Below, one piece after another: positions 14,563 to 22,588 of a stretch of 32,264 bases of DNA. Numbering within the stretch: position 1 is the stretch's first letter; every line of letters starts with the position of its first letter. The notes under the pieces were generated by a model. It saw nothing but the letters and a program-made list of their open reading frames with translations. It was not told where the DNA came from and did no database searches. The stretch is from the NCBI GenBank assembly GCA_046263055.1, contig JBHELO010000107.1, positions 1-32,264 on the forward strand, written 5' to 3'. This DNA comes from DATAQC01 sp046263055. GTDB taxonomy: Bacteria > Actinomycetota > Acidimicrobiia > Acidimicrobiales > AC-14. Both the position numbers and the translations under genes were made by a program.

Positions 14563-15468
14563 GGCGCCGCCCGCGGCGGCGGCCGCCACCAGCACCCGCC
14601 CGCCGGTCCCGTCGCCCGCCTCAGCGTGAGGGTCACCGTCGTCGTCGCCCGGCCGGCGACGGCCGTTGAGCACCACCACCATGGCCCCCAGGAAGACCAC
14701 GATGCTCGTCCAGTCGTTGAGGCGGAGGCCGCCGATGCGGTGGGCGGGGTCGATGCGCAACGACTCGGTCCAGAACCGCCCGAACGTGTAGGAGGCCACG
14801 TACACCGCGAACAGGCGGCCCTTGCGCACCACCCCCCGCCGCTCCACGGCCAGCACGATGAACACGACGGCCAGGTCCCAGAGCAGCTCGTAGAGGAACG
14901 TGGGGTGGAAGGTGGTGTAGCGCTCGTAGCCGACCGGGCGGTTGGCCACGTCGATGCGCAGGCCCCACGGCAACGAGGTCGGGCGCCCGAACAGCTCCTG
15001 GTTGAACCAGTTCCCGATGCGGCCGATGCCCTGGGCCAGGGGCAGGGCGGGCGCCACGGTGTCCAGGAGGGCCCGCAGGTCCAGGCCCCAGCGCCGGGCC
15101 ACCCACAGGCCGGTGGCGGCGCCGCCGGCCACTCCGCCCCAGATGCCCAGACCGCCGTCCCAGATGCGCAGCGCTCCGAGGGGGTCATGGGTGTACAGCT
15201 GGTAGTCGGTGATCACGTGGTACAGGCGGGCCCCCACCAGGCCCGCGGGCACCGCCCACACGGCCAGGTCGGCGATGGTGCGCTCGTCGCCGCCCCGGGC
15301 CACCCACCGGCGGCTCGCCAGCCACACGGCGGCGAAGACCCCGGCCAGGATGCACAGGGCGTAGCCCCGGATGGGCACCGGTCCCAGGTGCACCACGCCT
15401 CGCGACGGGCTCGGGATGGAGGCCGCCAGCGCGGCCGGGACGCCGACGGCCGCCCCGAGCATTGCCAC
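14263..15468 (-). CDS. lgt: Prolipoprotein diacylglyceryl transferase
   Basis: Transfers diacylglycerol from phosphatidylglycerol to the lipobox Cys of prolipoproteins at the membrane. 401 residues from GTG 15468. The Lgt signature GIGRIGNWFNQELFGRPT is complete. RLYHVITDY carries the essential His, and GGLGIWGGVAGG and YVASYTFGRFWTESLRID are typical. Seven helices end near FLGAMVVVLNGRRR. A Gly/Asp/His-rich tail of about 125 residues follows, 300 bases of it antisense to the CPBP gene. Long polar tails occur in actinobacterial Lgt, but this one is forced by the opposite gene. GTG 15468 is supported by TACCGT six bases upstream; ATG 15462 is the alternative. Divergent from an ABC exporter with 24 bp between starts. 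Confidence 0.94.
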   Translation of the reverse strand: MAMLGAAVGVPAALAASIPSPSRGVVHLGPVPIRGYALCILAGVFAAVWLASRRWVARGGDERTIADLAVWAVPAGLVGARLYHVITDYQLYTHDPLGALRIWDGGLGIWGGVAGGAATGLWVARRWGLDLRALLDTVAPALPLAQGIGRIGNWFNQELFGRPTSLPWGLRIDVANRPVGYERYTTFHPTFLYELLWDLAVVFIVLAVERRGVVRKGRLFAVYVASYTFGRFWTESLRIDPAHRIGGLRLNDWTSIVVFLGAMVVVLNGRRRPGDDDGDPHAEAGDGTGGRVLVAAAAAGGASAGQGDGGEDGHQVEAGVGDHGRPQPPQAHGDAEDGTGGGDGHDDRHVGPPVERVEVGQAEQHGLEGEGADRAQAVQEGALHDAPEEQLLDDGGADDGQ

Positions 15469-15474
15469 CGGTGA

Positions 15475-15484
15475 ACGGTACCCT
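15475..15484. promoter_or_regulatory. Overlapping divergent -10 elements of lgt and the ABC exporter
   Basis: ACGGTACCCT reads TACCCT (15479-15484) on the plus strand, eight bases before GTG 15493. It reads TACCGT (15480-15475) on the minus strand, six bases before GTG 15468. The hexamers share the central TA. The whole spacer between the two start codons is 24 bp, so both transcripts would be leaderless and each -35 region must lie inside the opposite gene. Confidence 0.55.
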
Positions 15485-15492
15485 CGTGCCCG

Positions 15493-17412
15493 GTGAGATC
15501 AGGATTCGGGCACGGTTGGCACAGCGCACTCTGGCGCGACCCGGACATGCTCACCGGCGCGTCCGTGGACCGCTCGGTGGTCCGCCGGGTGTGGGGGTTC
15601 GCCCGCCCCTACCGCTGGATGCTGGCCGGCTTCCTGGCCACGATCCTCTTGGACTCCATCGTCGGCATCCTGCCCCCGCTGGTCTTCCGCAGCATCATCG
15701 ACCACCATGCCATCCCCCGCCGGGACCTGGCCGGCCTGGACCGCCTGGCCCTCCTGGCGCTGGGCCTGGCCGTCCTCGACGCCGGGCTCACCATCGCCCA
15801 GCGCTGGTGGGCGGCCCGCATCGGCGAGAGCCTGATCTTCGACATGCGCTCCCACCTCTACGACCACGTGCAGCGCATGCCGCTGGCCTTCTTCACCCGC
15901 ACGCAGACGGGCTCCCTGATCAGTCGCATGAACAACGACGTCATGGGCGCCCAGCAAGCGTTCACCGGAACGCTTGGCAGCGTGGTGCAGAACTCGTTCA
16001 ATGTGATCGTCACCCTGGCCGTGATGCTGTCCCTCGAGTGGCGCCTGACCCTGCTCACGCTGGTGGTCGTGCCCTGCTTCGTGATCCCCGCCAAGCGGGT
16101 GGGCAAGAAGATGCAGCGCCTCACCAAGCGCTCGTTCGAGCTGTCGGCGGAGATGAACGCCAACATGACCGAGCGCTTCAACGTGTCGGGCGCCCTGCTG
16201 GTCAAGCTGTTCGGCCACCCCGGGCGGGAGTCCGACGAGTTCGCCGGCAAGGCCGCCGCAGTGCGCGACATCGGCATCAAGACCGCCTTCTACGGGCGGC
16301 TGTTCTTCGCCGCCCTGGGCCTGCTGGCGGCGTCGGGGACGGTGGCCGTGTACTGGCTGGGAGCCCGCATGGTCGTCCAGGGGGCGCTGAGCATCGGCAC
16401 CCTCACCGCCCTGGCCGTGTACGTCACCCGCATCTACTCGCCGCTGACCCTGCTCACCAACGCCCAGGTGGACGTGATGACCGCCCTGGTGTCGTTCGAG
16501 CGGGTGTTCGAGGTGCTCGACGCGGTGAGCATCGTGGACGACGCCCCCGGCGCCTACGACCTGGTGGACCCGGCCGGGCGGGTCGAGGTGGACGACGTGT
16601 GGTTCCGGTACCCGGCACCGTCCACCGTGTCGCTCGCCTCGCTGGAGGCCGACGCCTCGGCCGCCCTGCCCGACGTGCCGTCGGGGCTGATCCTCAAGGG
16701 TGTGTCGTTCGTGGCCGAGCCCGGCCGGATGGTGGCCCTGGTGGGCCACACCGGCGCCGGCAAGACCACGCTCTCCAACCTGGTGCCGCGGCTGTACGAC
16801 GTCACCGCCGGGGCCGTGCGGGTGGACGGCCACGACGTGCGCGACCTCACGTCGGAGACCCTGCACGCGGCCATCGGCATGGTGACCCAGGACCCCCATC
16901 TCTTCCACGACACGATCGCCATGAACCTGCGCTACGCCCGCCCCGAGGCCACCGACGCCGAGCTGGTGGAGGTGTGCCGGGCGGCCCGCATCCACGACCT
17001 CATCGCCGGCCTGCCCGACGGCTACGACACCGTCGTCGGCGAGCGGGGCTACCGCCTGTCGGGGGGCGAGAAGCAGCGCCTGGCCCTGGCCCGGGTGCTG
17101 CTCAAGAGCCCCGCCATCGTCATCCTGGACGAGGCCACCGCCCACCTGGACTCGGAGACCGAGCTGCTCATCCAGGCGGCCCTGGCCGAGGCCCTGTCGG
17201 GACGGACGTCGATCGTCATCGCCCACCGGCTGTCCACCGTGCAGGCCGCCGACCAGATCCTGGTGCTCGACGACGGGCGCATCGTGGAGCGGGGCACCCA
17301 CGACACGCTGGTGTCGGCCGGGGGCATCTACTCGGAGCTGTACCTGACCCAGTACGCACGGTCGTCGTTGATGGCCGCCCCCGCGCCGGCGGCGGCGCCG
17401 GCCGCCGAATGA
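15493..17412 (+). CDS. ABC exporter, fused permease and ATPase
   Basis: A 639-residue half-transporter that would act as a dimer in the membrane. The transmembrane domain (about residues 35-330) has six helices and the IFDMRSHLYDHVQRMPLAFF coupling region. The ATPase domain (about 355-610) is complete: Walker A GHTGAGKTT (418-426), Q-loop VTQDP, signature LSGGEKQR (522-529), Walker B VILDEAT (543-549) and switch His 578 in IAHRLS. A 20-residue insertion with Ala/Ser lies between the strand VWFRYPAPS and ILKGVSF. The tail is Ala/Pro-rich. The substrate cannot be told; multidrug or lipid export is usual for this type. The next gene overlaps its stop by four bases and encodes a lipoprotein. Confidence 0.93.
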   Translation: MRSGFGHGWHSALWRDPDMLTGASVDRSVVRRVWGFARPYRWMLAGFLATILLDSIVGILPPLVFRSIIDHHAIPRRDLAGLDRLALLALGLAVLDAGLTIAQRWWAARIGESLIFDMRSHLYDHVQRMPLAFFTRTQTGSLISRMNNDVMGAQQAFTGTLGSVVQNSFNVIVTLAVMLSLEWRLTLLTLVVVPCFVIPAKRVGKKMQRLTKRSFELSAEMNANMTERFNVSGALLVKLFGHPGRESDEFAGKAAAVRDIGIKTAFYGRLFFAALGLLAASGTVAVYWLGARMVVQGALSIGTLTALAVYVTRIYSPLTLLTNAQVDVMTALVSFERVFEVLDAVSIVDDAPGAYDLVDPAGRVEVDDVWFRYPAPSTVSLASLEADASAALPDVPSGLILKGVSFVAEPGRMVALVGHTGAGKTTLSNLVPRLYDVTAGAVRVDGHDVRDLTSETLHAAIGMVTQDPHLFHDTIAMNLRYARPEATDAELVEVCRAARIHDLIAGLPDGYDTVVGERGYRLSGGEKQRLALARVLLKSPAIVILDEATAHLDSETELLIQAALAEALSGRTSIVIAHRLSTVQAADQILVLDDGRIVERGTHDTLVSAGGIYSELYLTQYARSSLMAAPAPAAAPAAE

Positions 17413-17939
17413 CGGCGCCCACGGTGGCCGACGCCGGCTCTGGCCCCCGCCCCGGCCGTCGCCGCCCGGCCAGCGGGCGTGGGCGGTCCCGGCTGGCAGT
17501 CGCCGCCCTGGCCGTCGGGTTGGTGGTGACGGCGGCGGCCTGCGCCCAGTCCAGCCGCAGTTACCTGATCGACCAGCCATCGTTCCACAGCGCCGGCCCG
17601 GCCGCGTCCGACGAGCTGCAGCAGGTGCTCAACGCCCAGGCCGACAGCATCGTGGGGGGCGACTGGCAGAGGCTCTACCAGCTGTTCGTCCCCACCGAGC
17701 GGGCCCGGTGCACGCTGGCCGAGTTCCAGCAGTCGGCCGACGAGACCTTCGGCTCGCTGCGCGACCGGGCCGAGGGGTCCACCATCGCCGCCGAGTTGTC
17801 GAACGTGTCGGTCACCGGGTTCCGGGCCTCGGTGGGCTACCGCTTCGTGCTGCCCGCCTTCGGCCTGGCCAGCCAGCCCCAGACCGGCCACTACCTCAAG
17901 CTCGGTGGCCGCTGGTACCTCGACGAGAAGGCCTGCTGA
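17409..17939 (+). CDS. Putative lipoprotein with NTF2-like fold
   Basis: 176 residues. ATG 17409 overlaps the ABC exporter stop (ATGA), so it is translationally coupled. The N-terminus is Arg-rich, then RLAVAALAVGLVVTAAAC forms a signal sequence ending in a lipobox-like TAAAC with Cys 45; Lgt is encoded nearby. The mature part (LNAQADSIVGGDWQRLYQLF, CTLAEFQQSADETFGSL, VSVTGFRASVGYRFVLP, GHYLKLGGRWYLDEKAC) has the helix-then-strand pattern of NTF2/SnoaL-like proteins. A role as an outer-face partner of the exporter is suggested only by coupling. Confidence 0.7.
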   Translation: MTAPTVADAGSGPRPGRRRPASGRGRSRLAVAALAVGLVVTAAACAQSSRSYLIDQPSFHSAGPAASDELQQVLNAQADSIVGGDWQRLYQLFVPTERARCTLAEFQQSADETFGSLRDRAEGSTIAAELSNVSVTGFRASVGYRFVLPAFGLASQPQTGHYLKLGGRWYLDEKAC

Positions 17940-18036
17940 CCGGCGAGGGGGCACCACCGGCCAGGGGTTCCTGGCCGGCGCGCCGACCCGCCGGGATGCC
18001 CGTGCACGTGGCGCGCCGGAAGGGCGGGTGGGTGGC

Positions 18037-18891
18037 TCAGCGCGTGGGGCGGTCGGTCAGCTCGGCCCGGCGGCGGGCGACGGCGTCGGCCTCGGCCTCG
18101 GCGTCCGTCGTGTGGGCGGCCACCGCCGGCGATGCCGGCGGAGGGCCCTCGGTGACGGTGGTGCCATGGGCGACCGGGGTGGTGGGAACGTCGTCCTCGG
18201 GGGTGTCGGGCCCGTCGCGGAGCTGGCGGAGGCTGGCGGCGTCCACCCGCTCCTGGGACCCGGTGCGGCGAACCGAGGCCTCGGCGGCGGCGCGGGCCGC
18301 CTCCCGCCGGGCGTCGGCCTCGGCGCCCACCTCGGGGTCGAGGGCGCGGGCCAGGAGGCGGGCGTGCCAGCGCTCGCCGAGCACACCGCCGAGCACCGAC
18401 CCGACCAGCATGGCGGCCAGCGACGCCAGGCCGGCCACCGTGCCCACGTGGCCCCACTCGGAGGTGGTGGTGGGCAGCCCCAGGTCGCGCAGACGGTCGA
18501 CGATGGCCTGGGTGCCGGCGGCCTGGCGCACGATCAACGCCACCGCGCCTACGACGATGACGCCGAGGACGAACACGCCTGCGCCGTGCACCGCTCCGGC
18601 CCGACGGGCCATGCGCCCGGCCACGTACCCACCGAACACGTAGGAGAGGAACAGGAGGCCGGCCACCACCAGTCCGGCGGCCACCCCCAGGTCCCCCCAG
18701 CGGGCGGTGATGTCGGTGCCGGCGCTGGTGGCCTGGAGGATCCCCCCGGCCAGGCCGGCCAGGATGGCGAACGCCCCGTACGCCACCAGCACGCCGGCCA
18801 GCAGGCTGCCCACCGACAGCCGGCCCCAGCCGGCGTCGGCCACCAGTGCCCGCCGGTCCCGCCCGCTCTCGACGACGATTCGCTTGCCCAT
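18037..18891 (-). CDS. Multi-pass membrane protein, unknown function
   Basis: 284 residues. ATG 18891 is chosen because GGAGGAGAGG lies just upstream; a second in-frame ATG at 18906 overlaps that ribosome binding site and would add five residues. The N-terminus MGKRIVVESGRDRRALVADA is polar. Then come about five hydrophobic segments (LSVGSLLAGVLVAYGAFAIL, GLVVAGLLFLSYVFGGYVAG, VFVLGVIVVGAVALIV and VGTVAGLASLAAMLVGSVLG among them). The cytoplasmic tail (about 190-284) is rich in Ala, Glu and Arg and likely disordered. It resembles small TIGR04086/YrzE-type membrane proteins in layout only; I would not assign a function. Confidence 0.75.
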   Translation of the reverse strand: MGKRIVVESGRDRRALVADAGWGRLSVGSLLAGVLVAYGAFAILAGLAGGILQATSAGTDITARWGDLGVAAGLVVAGLLFLSYVFGGYVAGRMARRAGAVHGAGVFVLGVIVVGAVALIVRQAAGTQAIVDRLRDLGLPTTTSEWGHVGTVAGLASLAAMLVGSVLGGVLGERWHARLLARALDPEVGAEADARREAARAAAEASVRRTGSQERVDAASLRQLRDGPDTPEDDVPTTPVAHGTTVTEGPPPASPAVAAHTTDAEAEADAVARRRAELTDRPTR

Positions 18892-18968
18892 GGGCCTCTC
18901 CTCCATCCGGGCGCCGGCCCGGTACCGGTCGGCGGCCTCGTCAAAGGTGTGCCCCGCAGGGACGGGCG

Positions 18969-19127
18969 CTACTCGTCCTGCACGTGGTCCATGCCCTCAC
19001 CGGCCTCGGAACGGCCCTCGTCCATGAGCTCGGTCTCCAGCGGCTCCCGCTCGAGGACCTGCTCCTCCTTCTCCTGGTGCAGCTCGGCCAGCTCGGCGGC
19101 GGTGTCGTCATCCGGTTCAGTGGGCAC
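18969..19127 (-). CDS. 52-residue acidic protein
   Basis: A short frame from GTG 19127 with AAGGAG at good spacing (about 19133-19138, read on the minus strand). The product begins VPTEPDDDTAAELAELHQEK and continues with alternating Glu, Leu and Arg to MDHVQDE. More than a third of the residues are Asp or Glu. The middle (about residues 10-35) would form an amphipathic or coiled-coil helix. It lies 77 bases upstream of the membrane protein on the same strand, which may be co-transcribed with it. No family is recognised. The ribosome binding site and strong codon bias support it as real. Confidence 0.6.
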   Translation of the reverse strand: MPTEPDDDTAAELAELHQEKEEQVLEREPLETELMDEGRSEAGEGMDHVQDE

Positions 19128-19170
19128 GGCGCTCCTTCGTGTCGATGTGAGGTTCCCCGCCAGCCTGCCT

Positions 19171-19176
19171 TACCAT
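19171..19176 (+). promoter_or_regulatory. -10 element for ctaA (TACCAT)
   Basis: TACCAT ends ten bases before ATG 19187, giving a predicted leader of only a few bases. No Shine-Dalgarno sequence precedes the start. Confidence 0.35.
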
Positions 19177-19186
19177 CGGCCCCGGC

Positions 19187-20155
19187 ATGAGGCTGCCCCG
19201 ACTGTCCCCGGCCGGCTACCGGCGCATCACGCTGGCCGCCGCCGTCGCCGTGGCCTTCATCATCGTCACCGGGGCGGCCGTGCGCCTCACCGGCTCGGGC
19301 CTGGGCTGCCCGGACTGGCCGACCTGTGCCGGCCACCGGCTGGTCGGCGCCACGTCCTTCCACCGGGCGGTGGAGTCCACCAACCGGTCGATCACCGGCG
19401 TGGTGTCCGTCCTCGTCATCCTTGCCGTGCTCGGGTCGCTCCGCCGCCAGCCCCGGCGGCGGGACCTGACGTGGCTGTCGGTGGGCCTGGTGGCCGGCGT
19501 GGTGGGCCAGATCGTGTTGGGCGGGGTCACCGTGCTCTTCCACCTGTGGCCGCCGCTGGTGATGTCGCACTTCACGCTGTCCATGGCCATCCTGGCCGAC
19601 GCCGTCGTGCTCCACCACCGGGCCGCGCTGCCCGACCAAGGTGCCGGCGATGACGCTCCGCCCGCTCCCACCGCTCTGGTGGTGGCGCCGGTCCTTGCCC
19701 GCATGGGGGCGCTGGTGGTGGCCACCGCCGGGCTGGCGGTGGTCCTCGGGACGGTCGTGACCGGCGCCGGCCCCCACGGGGGCGACGAGCACGTCGCCCG
19801 CCTGCCGTTCCTCGTGCCCGACGTGGCGCGCCTCCACGGCACCAGCGTGATGATCCTCCTCGCCCTGGTGGTGACCACCCTGTGGCGGCTCCGCCGGGAC
19901 GGGGCCCCCGTCGCCCTGCTACGCCGGGGCGAGCTGCTGGTGGCCGTCCTCGTGGCCCAGGCGGCGGTGGGCTACGTCCAGTACTTCACCGGCGTCCCGG
20001 TGGTCCTGGTGGAGGTGCACGTGGCCGGGGCGACGGCGGTGTGGGCGGCGTCACTGCACTTCCTGCTCGGCTTCCGGGTCCCCGTCGCCGCCACCCCACC
20101 GGCGGTGCCGGCGGCCCCCGGCGACCGCGGCGCCGCCCTCCTGCCCAGCCCCTGA
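19187..20155 (+). CDS. ctaA: Heme A synthase (COX15/CtaA)
   Basis: Oxidises the C8 methyl of heme O to make heme A for aa3-type cytochrome oxidase. 322 residues with eight predicted helices. TGSGLGCPDWPTCAG carries the extracellular Cys pair. SFHRAVESTNR carries a heme-ligand His and the catalytic Glu, and further His residues lie in VMSHFTLSM, RLHGTSVM and VEVHVAGA, matching the four-His pattern. The first and second halves repeat, as in all CtaA proteins. The gene appears monocistronic; ctaB and oxidase genes are not in the window. Its presence implies aerobic respiration with heme A. Confidence 0.93.
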   Translation: MRLPRLSPAGYRRITLAAAVAVAFIIVTGAAVRLTGSGLGCPDWPTCAGHRLVGATSFHRAVESTNRSITGVVSVLVILAVLGSLRRQPRRRDLTWLSVGLVAGVVGQIVLGGVTVLFHLWPPLVMSHFTLSMAILADAVVLHHRAALPDQGAGDDAPPAPTALVVAPVLARMGALVVATAGLAVVLGTVVTGAGPHGGDEHVARLPFLVPDVARLHGTSVMILLALVVTTLWRLRRDGAPVALLRRGELLVAVLVAQAAVGYVQYFTGVPVVLVEVHVAGATAVWAASLHFLLGFRVPVAATPPAVPAAPGDRGAALLPSP

Positions 20156-20183
20156 GCGGGCGCCGGGGGTCGCCCCGCGGGCG

Positions 20184-20189
20184 TAGCCT
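20184..20189 (+). promoter_or_regulatory. -10 element for clpS (TAGCCT)
   Basis: TAGCCT ends seven bases before GTG 20197 with no Shine-Dalgarno sequence between, implying a leaderless transcript that starts at or near the GTG. Confidence 0.5.
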
Positions 20190-20196
20190 TGAGCCC

Positions 20197-20508
20197 GTGG
20201 CAGGCAACCCGACGGTGGCGTCGACGATGCCGGTGGAGGTCAAGGAGCCGGAGGTCGGCGAGGTCGTCGTGCCCGACCGGTCGTGGATCGTGATCGTCTG
20301 GAACGACCCGGTGAACCTCATGTCCTACGTCACGTTCGGCTTCCAGAAGCTCTTCGGCTACAGCAAGGACAAGGCCACCAAGCTCATGCTCGACGTGCAC
20401 GAGAAGGGCAAGGCGGTGGTGTCGAGCGGGCCTCGGGACAAGGCCGAGCTGGACGTGTTCCGGCTCCACGAGCACGGCTTGTGGGCCACCATGGAGCACG
20501 ACACGTAG
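20197..20508 (+). CDS. clpS: ATP-dependent Clp protease adaptor
   Basis: Delivers N-degron substrates to the ClpC or ClpA unfoldase. 103 residues from GTG 20197. The core WIVIVWNDPVNLMSYVTFGF and KLFGYSKDKATKLMLDVHEK matches ClpS; the Asn-Asp of NDPVN and the His of DVHEKG are the N-degron pocket residues, and Met lines the pocket. The N-terminal extension (about 25 residues, Glu/Val/Pro-rich) is the flexible tail. ATG 20227 is an alternative start but lacks support, whereas TAGCCT precedes GTG 20197. The stop is one base before the GTG of the DUF2017 gene, the usual actinobacterial partner. Confidence 0.94.
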   Translation: MAGNPTVASTMPVEVKEPEVGEVVVPDRSWIVIVWNDPVNLMSYVTFGFQKLFGYSKDKATKLMLDVHEKGKAVVSSGPRDKAELDVFRLHEHGLWATMEHDT

Positions 20509-20509
20509 G

Positions 20510-20977
20510 GTGCCCGGACTCCGACGCCCGGTACGGCGCACCCGTTCCGGCAAGTACGAGCTTCACCTGTCGCCCGAGGAACGCGAGCTCCTGCGGGGCC
20601 TGGGCCCCCGGATGCGGGAGGTGTTCGACGACGACGCCGACCCCGCGCTCGAGCGCCTCTTCCCGGTGGCCTACCCCACCGACGACGACCGCCAGACCGA
20701 GTTCCGGCTGCTGGCGTCCGGAGAGCTGCACGACTCCCACGTGGCCGCCCTCACGACCCTCGAGGAGACGGTGGACGCCGACCGCCTCGACGCCGGGGCC
20801 CTCGACGCCTGGATGCGTGCCATCAACGAGGTCCGCCTGGTCCTCGGCGTCCGCCTGGGCGTGACCGAGGAGGGCCACGAGCGCCCACGCGGCCGCTCCG
20901 ACCCCCAGGCCGCCGGGTTCGCGGTGTACGACTACCTGACCTGGCTCCAGGGCGAGATCATCGAGGCCCTGACCTAG
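20510..20977 (+). CDS. DUF2017 family protein
   Basis: 155 residues, starting at GTG 20510 one base after the clpS stop. The sequence (YELHLSPEERELLRGLGPRM, LERLFPVAYPTDD, then helices ending in NEVRLVLGVRLGVTEE and YDYLTWLQGEIIEAL) matches the DUF2017 family, found next to clpS in many actinomycetes. It is mostly helical and soluble. Its function is not established; constant linkage to clpS suggests a role in N-degron proteolysis, which is inference. Confidence 0.88.
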   Translation: MPGLRRPVRRTRSGKYELHLSPEERELLRGLGPRMREVFDDDADPALERLFPVAYPTDDDRQTEFRLLASGELHDSHVAALTTLEETVDADRLDAGALDAWMRAINEVRLVLGVRLGVTEEGHERPRGRSDPQAAGFAVYDYLTWLQGEIIEALT

Positions 20978-21059
20978 GCCCGGGCGGGTGTCGCCGTCGG
21001 GCGGGTCAGCGGGCGCCCGGGTCGGCCCCCGGGGCGGCCGGGTCAGCGGGGCGGTCCGG

Positions 21060-21887
21060 TCAGCGGATGACGGGGTACCACACCGCCCCCACGGTGCCGG
21101 GGCCGGTGTGGGCGCCGACGCTGGGGCCGACGCGGTAGCGCACCAGGTCCACCACGCCGGGGGCGGCGGCCAGGCGGTCGGCCAGGGCCCGACCAAGCGG
21201 CTCGCTGGCGGGATCGGCGGTACCCACGCCGACCCGCAGGGGCCCGCCGGCGGCCGACACCGCGGCCGCCATGACGTCGGCCGCCTCCCCGGTGCCGCCC
21301 ACCTGCGCCACCACCTCCATGGCGCCCCCGGCCAGGCTGAGGACCGGCACCGCGGCGGCGGTGGCCCCCGGCGCCAGGCGCCCGCCGGCCCGGGCCAGGT
21401 CCAGGGCACCGACCACGAAGACGTTGCCGATGGTGGCGGCCACCGCCTCGGCCACCGTCGCCGCCTCGTCCACCGTCGCCCCGGCGGCCACCGCCTCGGC
21501 CGCCTCCCACAGGCAGCAGGCCACCGCGAAGGACGCCGTCCCGGTGTCCACCACCCGCACCGGCACCGGCGCCGAGCGGGCCGCCAGGGAGGCGGCGTTC
21601 ACCGTGCCCGACACCTCGGAGCCGAGGTGCACCGAGAGGATCTCGTCAGCCCCCCGGCCGGCCACCGCCCGGTAGGCGGCCGCGAAGCGCCCGGCGCTGG
21701 GCTGGGAGGTGGCCACCTGGGGGGTGGTGCCGTCGAACATGGACCAGAAGCGGTCGGCGTCGAGGTCCTCGCCCTCGGCGAAGTCCACCCCGTCCACCGT
21801 CACCGTCAGGGGCACGACTTCCACCCCGTAGCGCTCCACCAGGTCGGGCGGGACCTGGGAGTTGGAGTCCACCACCAGCCCGATCAC
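21060..21887 (-). CDS. DegV family fatty-acid-binding protein
   Basis: 275 residues from GTG 21887. N-terminus VIGLVVDSNSQVPPDLVERY and then VVPLTVTVDGVDFAEGEDL are classic DegV. TSQPSAGRF carries the conserved TSQPS loop that binds the fatty-acid carboxylate, followed by the LSVHLGSEVSGTVNAA strand-helix. Family members (FakB type) present fatty acids to a FakA kinase for phospholipid synthesis. The start overlaps the stop of plsY by four bases, and plsY makes lysophosphatidate from acyl phosphate, which is what Fak kinases produce. The pairing therefore makes metabolic sense. No fakA is in the window. Confidence 0.93.
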   Translation of the reverse strand: MIGLVVDSNSQVPPDLVERYGVEVVPLTVTVDGVDFAEGEDLDADRFWSMFDGTTPQVATSQPSAGRFAAAYRAVAGRGADEILSVHLGSEVSGTVNAASLAARSAPVPVRVVDTGTASFAVACCLWEAAEAVAAGATVDEAATVAEAVAATIGNVFVVGALDLARAGGRLAPGATAAAVPVLSLAGGAMEVVAQVGGTGEAADVMAAAVSAAGGPLRVGVGTADPASEPLGRALADRLAAAPGVVDLVRYRVGPSVGAHTGPGTVGAVWYPVIR

Positions 21888-22525
21888 GACGGCCGGGGGC
21901 GGCGGGCGGCTGCGAAGCGGACCAGGATCACGGCGCTGGTGGCCGCCGCGCTGGCCGGCAACGAGGCCTCGGGCGTCGGGCCCCAGGCGTTGGCCCACCC
22001 CCGGCGCCACCACAGCAGGCCGCTGCCCACCCAGACCGCGGAGGCCAGCGCGGTGGCGGGCAGGGCCTTGCCCCGGAGGCGGGCCACCGCCCATGCCACC
22101 GCCAGGTCGATCGGGAAGTAGGCCGGCAACGTGGCCAGGCACTGGCCGGAGCTGACGGCCACGCCCTTGCCGCCCCGGAAGCCGTTCCACACCGGGTAGC
22201 AGTGGCCCACCACCGCCGCGGTGCCGGCCAGGTTGGCCCCCGTGCCGCCGGCCAGCCCCGAGCCGATGGCGCAGGCGGCCACCCCCTTGGCGATGTCGGC
22301 GGCCAGCACCCCCCAGCCCCACCCCCGGCCCAGGGCGGCCATGGCGTTGGCCGCACCGGGGTTGCCGCTGCCCACCGAGCGCAGGTCGGTGGCCCCACCG
22401 GTCGCCAGGCGGGCGGCCAGGTCGGCGGACGGGAGCGTGCCCACCAGGTAGCCGGCGGCCACCGCGGCGGCGAGCCCGGTGGGCCGGCGACGAGGGGCGC
22501 CCGGGCCACGCACGAAGGGGAGCAC
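21884..22525 (-). CDS. plsY: Acyl-phosphate:glycerol-3-phosphate acyltransferase
   Basis: A membrane enzyme making lysophosphatidic acid from acyl phosphate and glycerol-3-phosphate. 213 residues from GTG 22525. The three PlsY loops are present: GYLVGTLPSADLAARL, the phosphate-binding GSGNPGAANAMAALG, and GHCYPVWNGFRGGKGVA. About five membrane helices. GTG 22525 is preferred over GTG 22513 because TACAGT (22534-22539, minus strand) stands eight bases upstream. It forms an operon with degV, overlapping by four bases. It is divergent from the ThuA-Gfo/Idh gene with 63 bp between starts. Confidence 0.93.
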   Translation of the reverse strand: MLPFVRGPGAPRRRPTGLAAAVAAGYLVGTLPSADLAARLATGGATDLRSVGSGNPGAANAMAALGRGWGWGVLAADIAKGVAACAIGSGLAGGTGANLAGTAAVVGHCYPVWNGFRGGKGVAVSSGQCLATLPAYFPIDLAVAWAVARLRGKALPATALASAVWVGSGLLWWRRGWANAWGPTPEASLPASAAATSAVILVRFAAARRPRPS

Positions 22526-22533
22526 CGAGCCCG

Positions 22534-22539
22534 ACTGTA
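22534..22539 (-). promoter_or_regulatory. -10 element for plsY-degV (TACAGT)
   Basis: On the minus strand TACAGT ends eight bases before GTG 22525. It decides between two in-frame GTG starts. No Shine-Dalgarno sequence is visible. Confidence 0.45.
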
Positions 22540-22576
22540 GGGGCCTCCGTGCCCTGCCCGTCCCGGGGGCCCCGCC

Positions 22577-22582
22577 TAGTCT
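22577..22582 (+). promoter_or_regulatory. -10 element for the ThuA-Gfo/Idh gene (TAGTCT)
   Basis: TAGTCT ends six bases before ATG 22589, implying a leaderless mRNA for the sugar-oxidoreductase operon. Confidence 0.5.
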
Positions 22583-22588
22583 CTGGCC

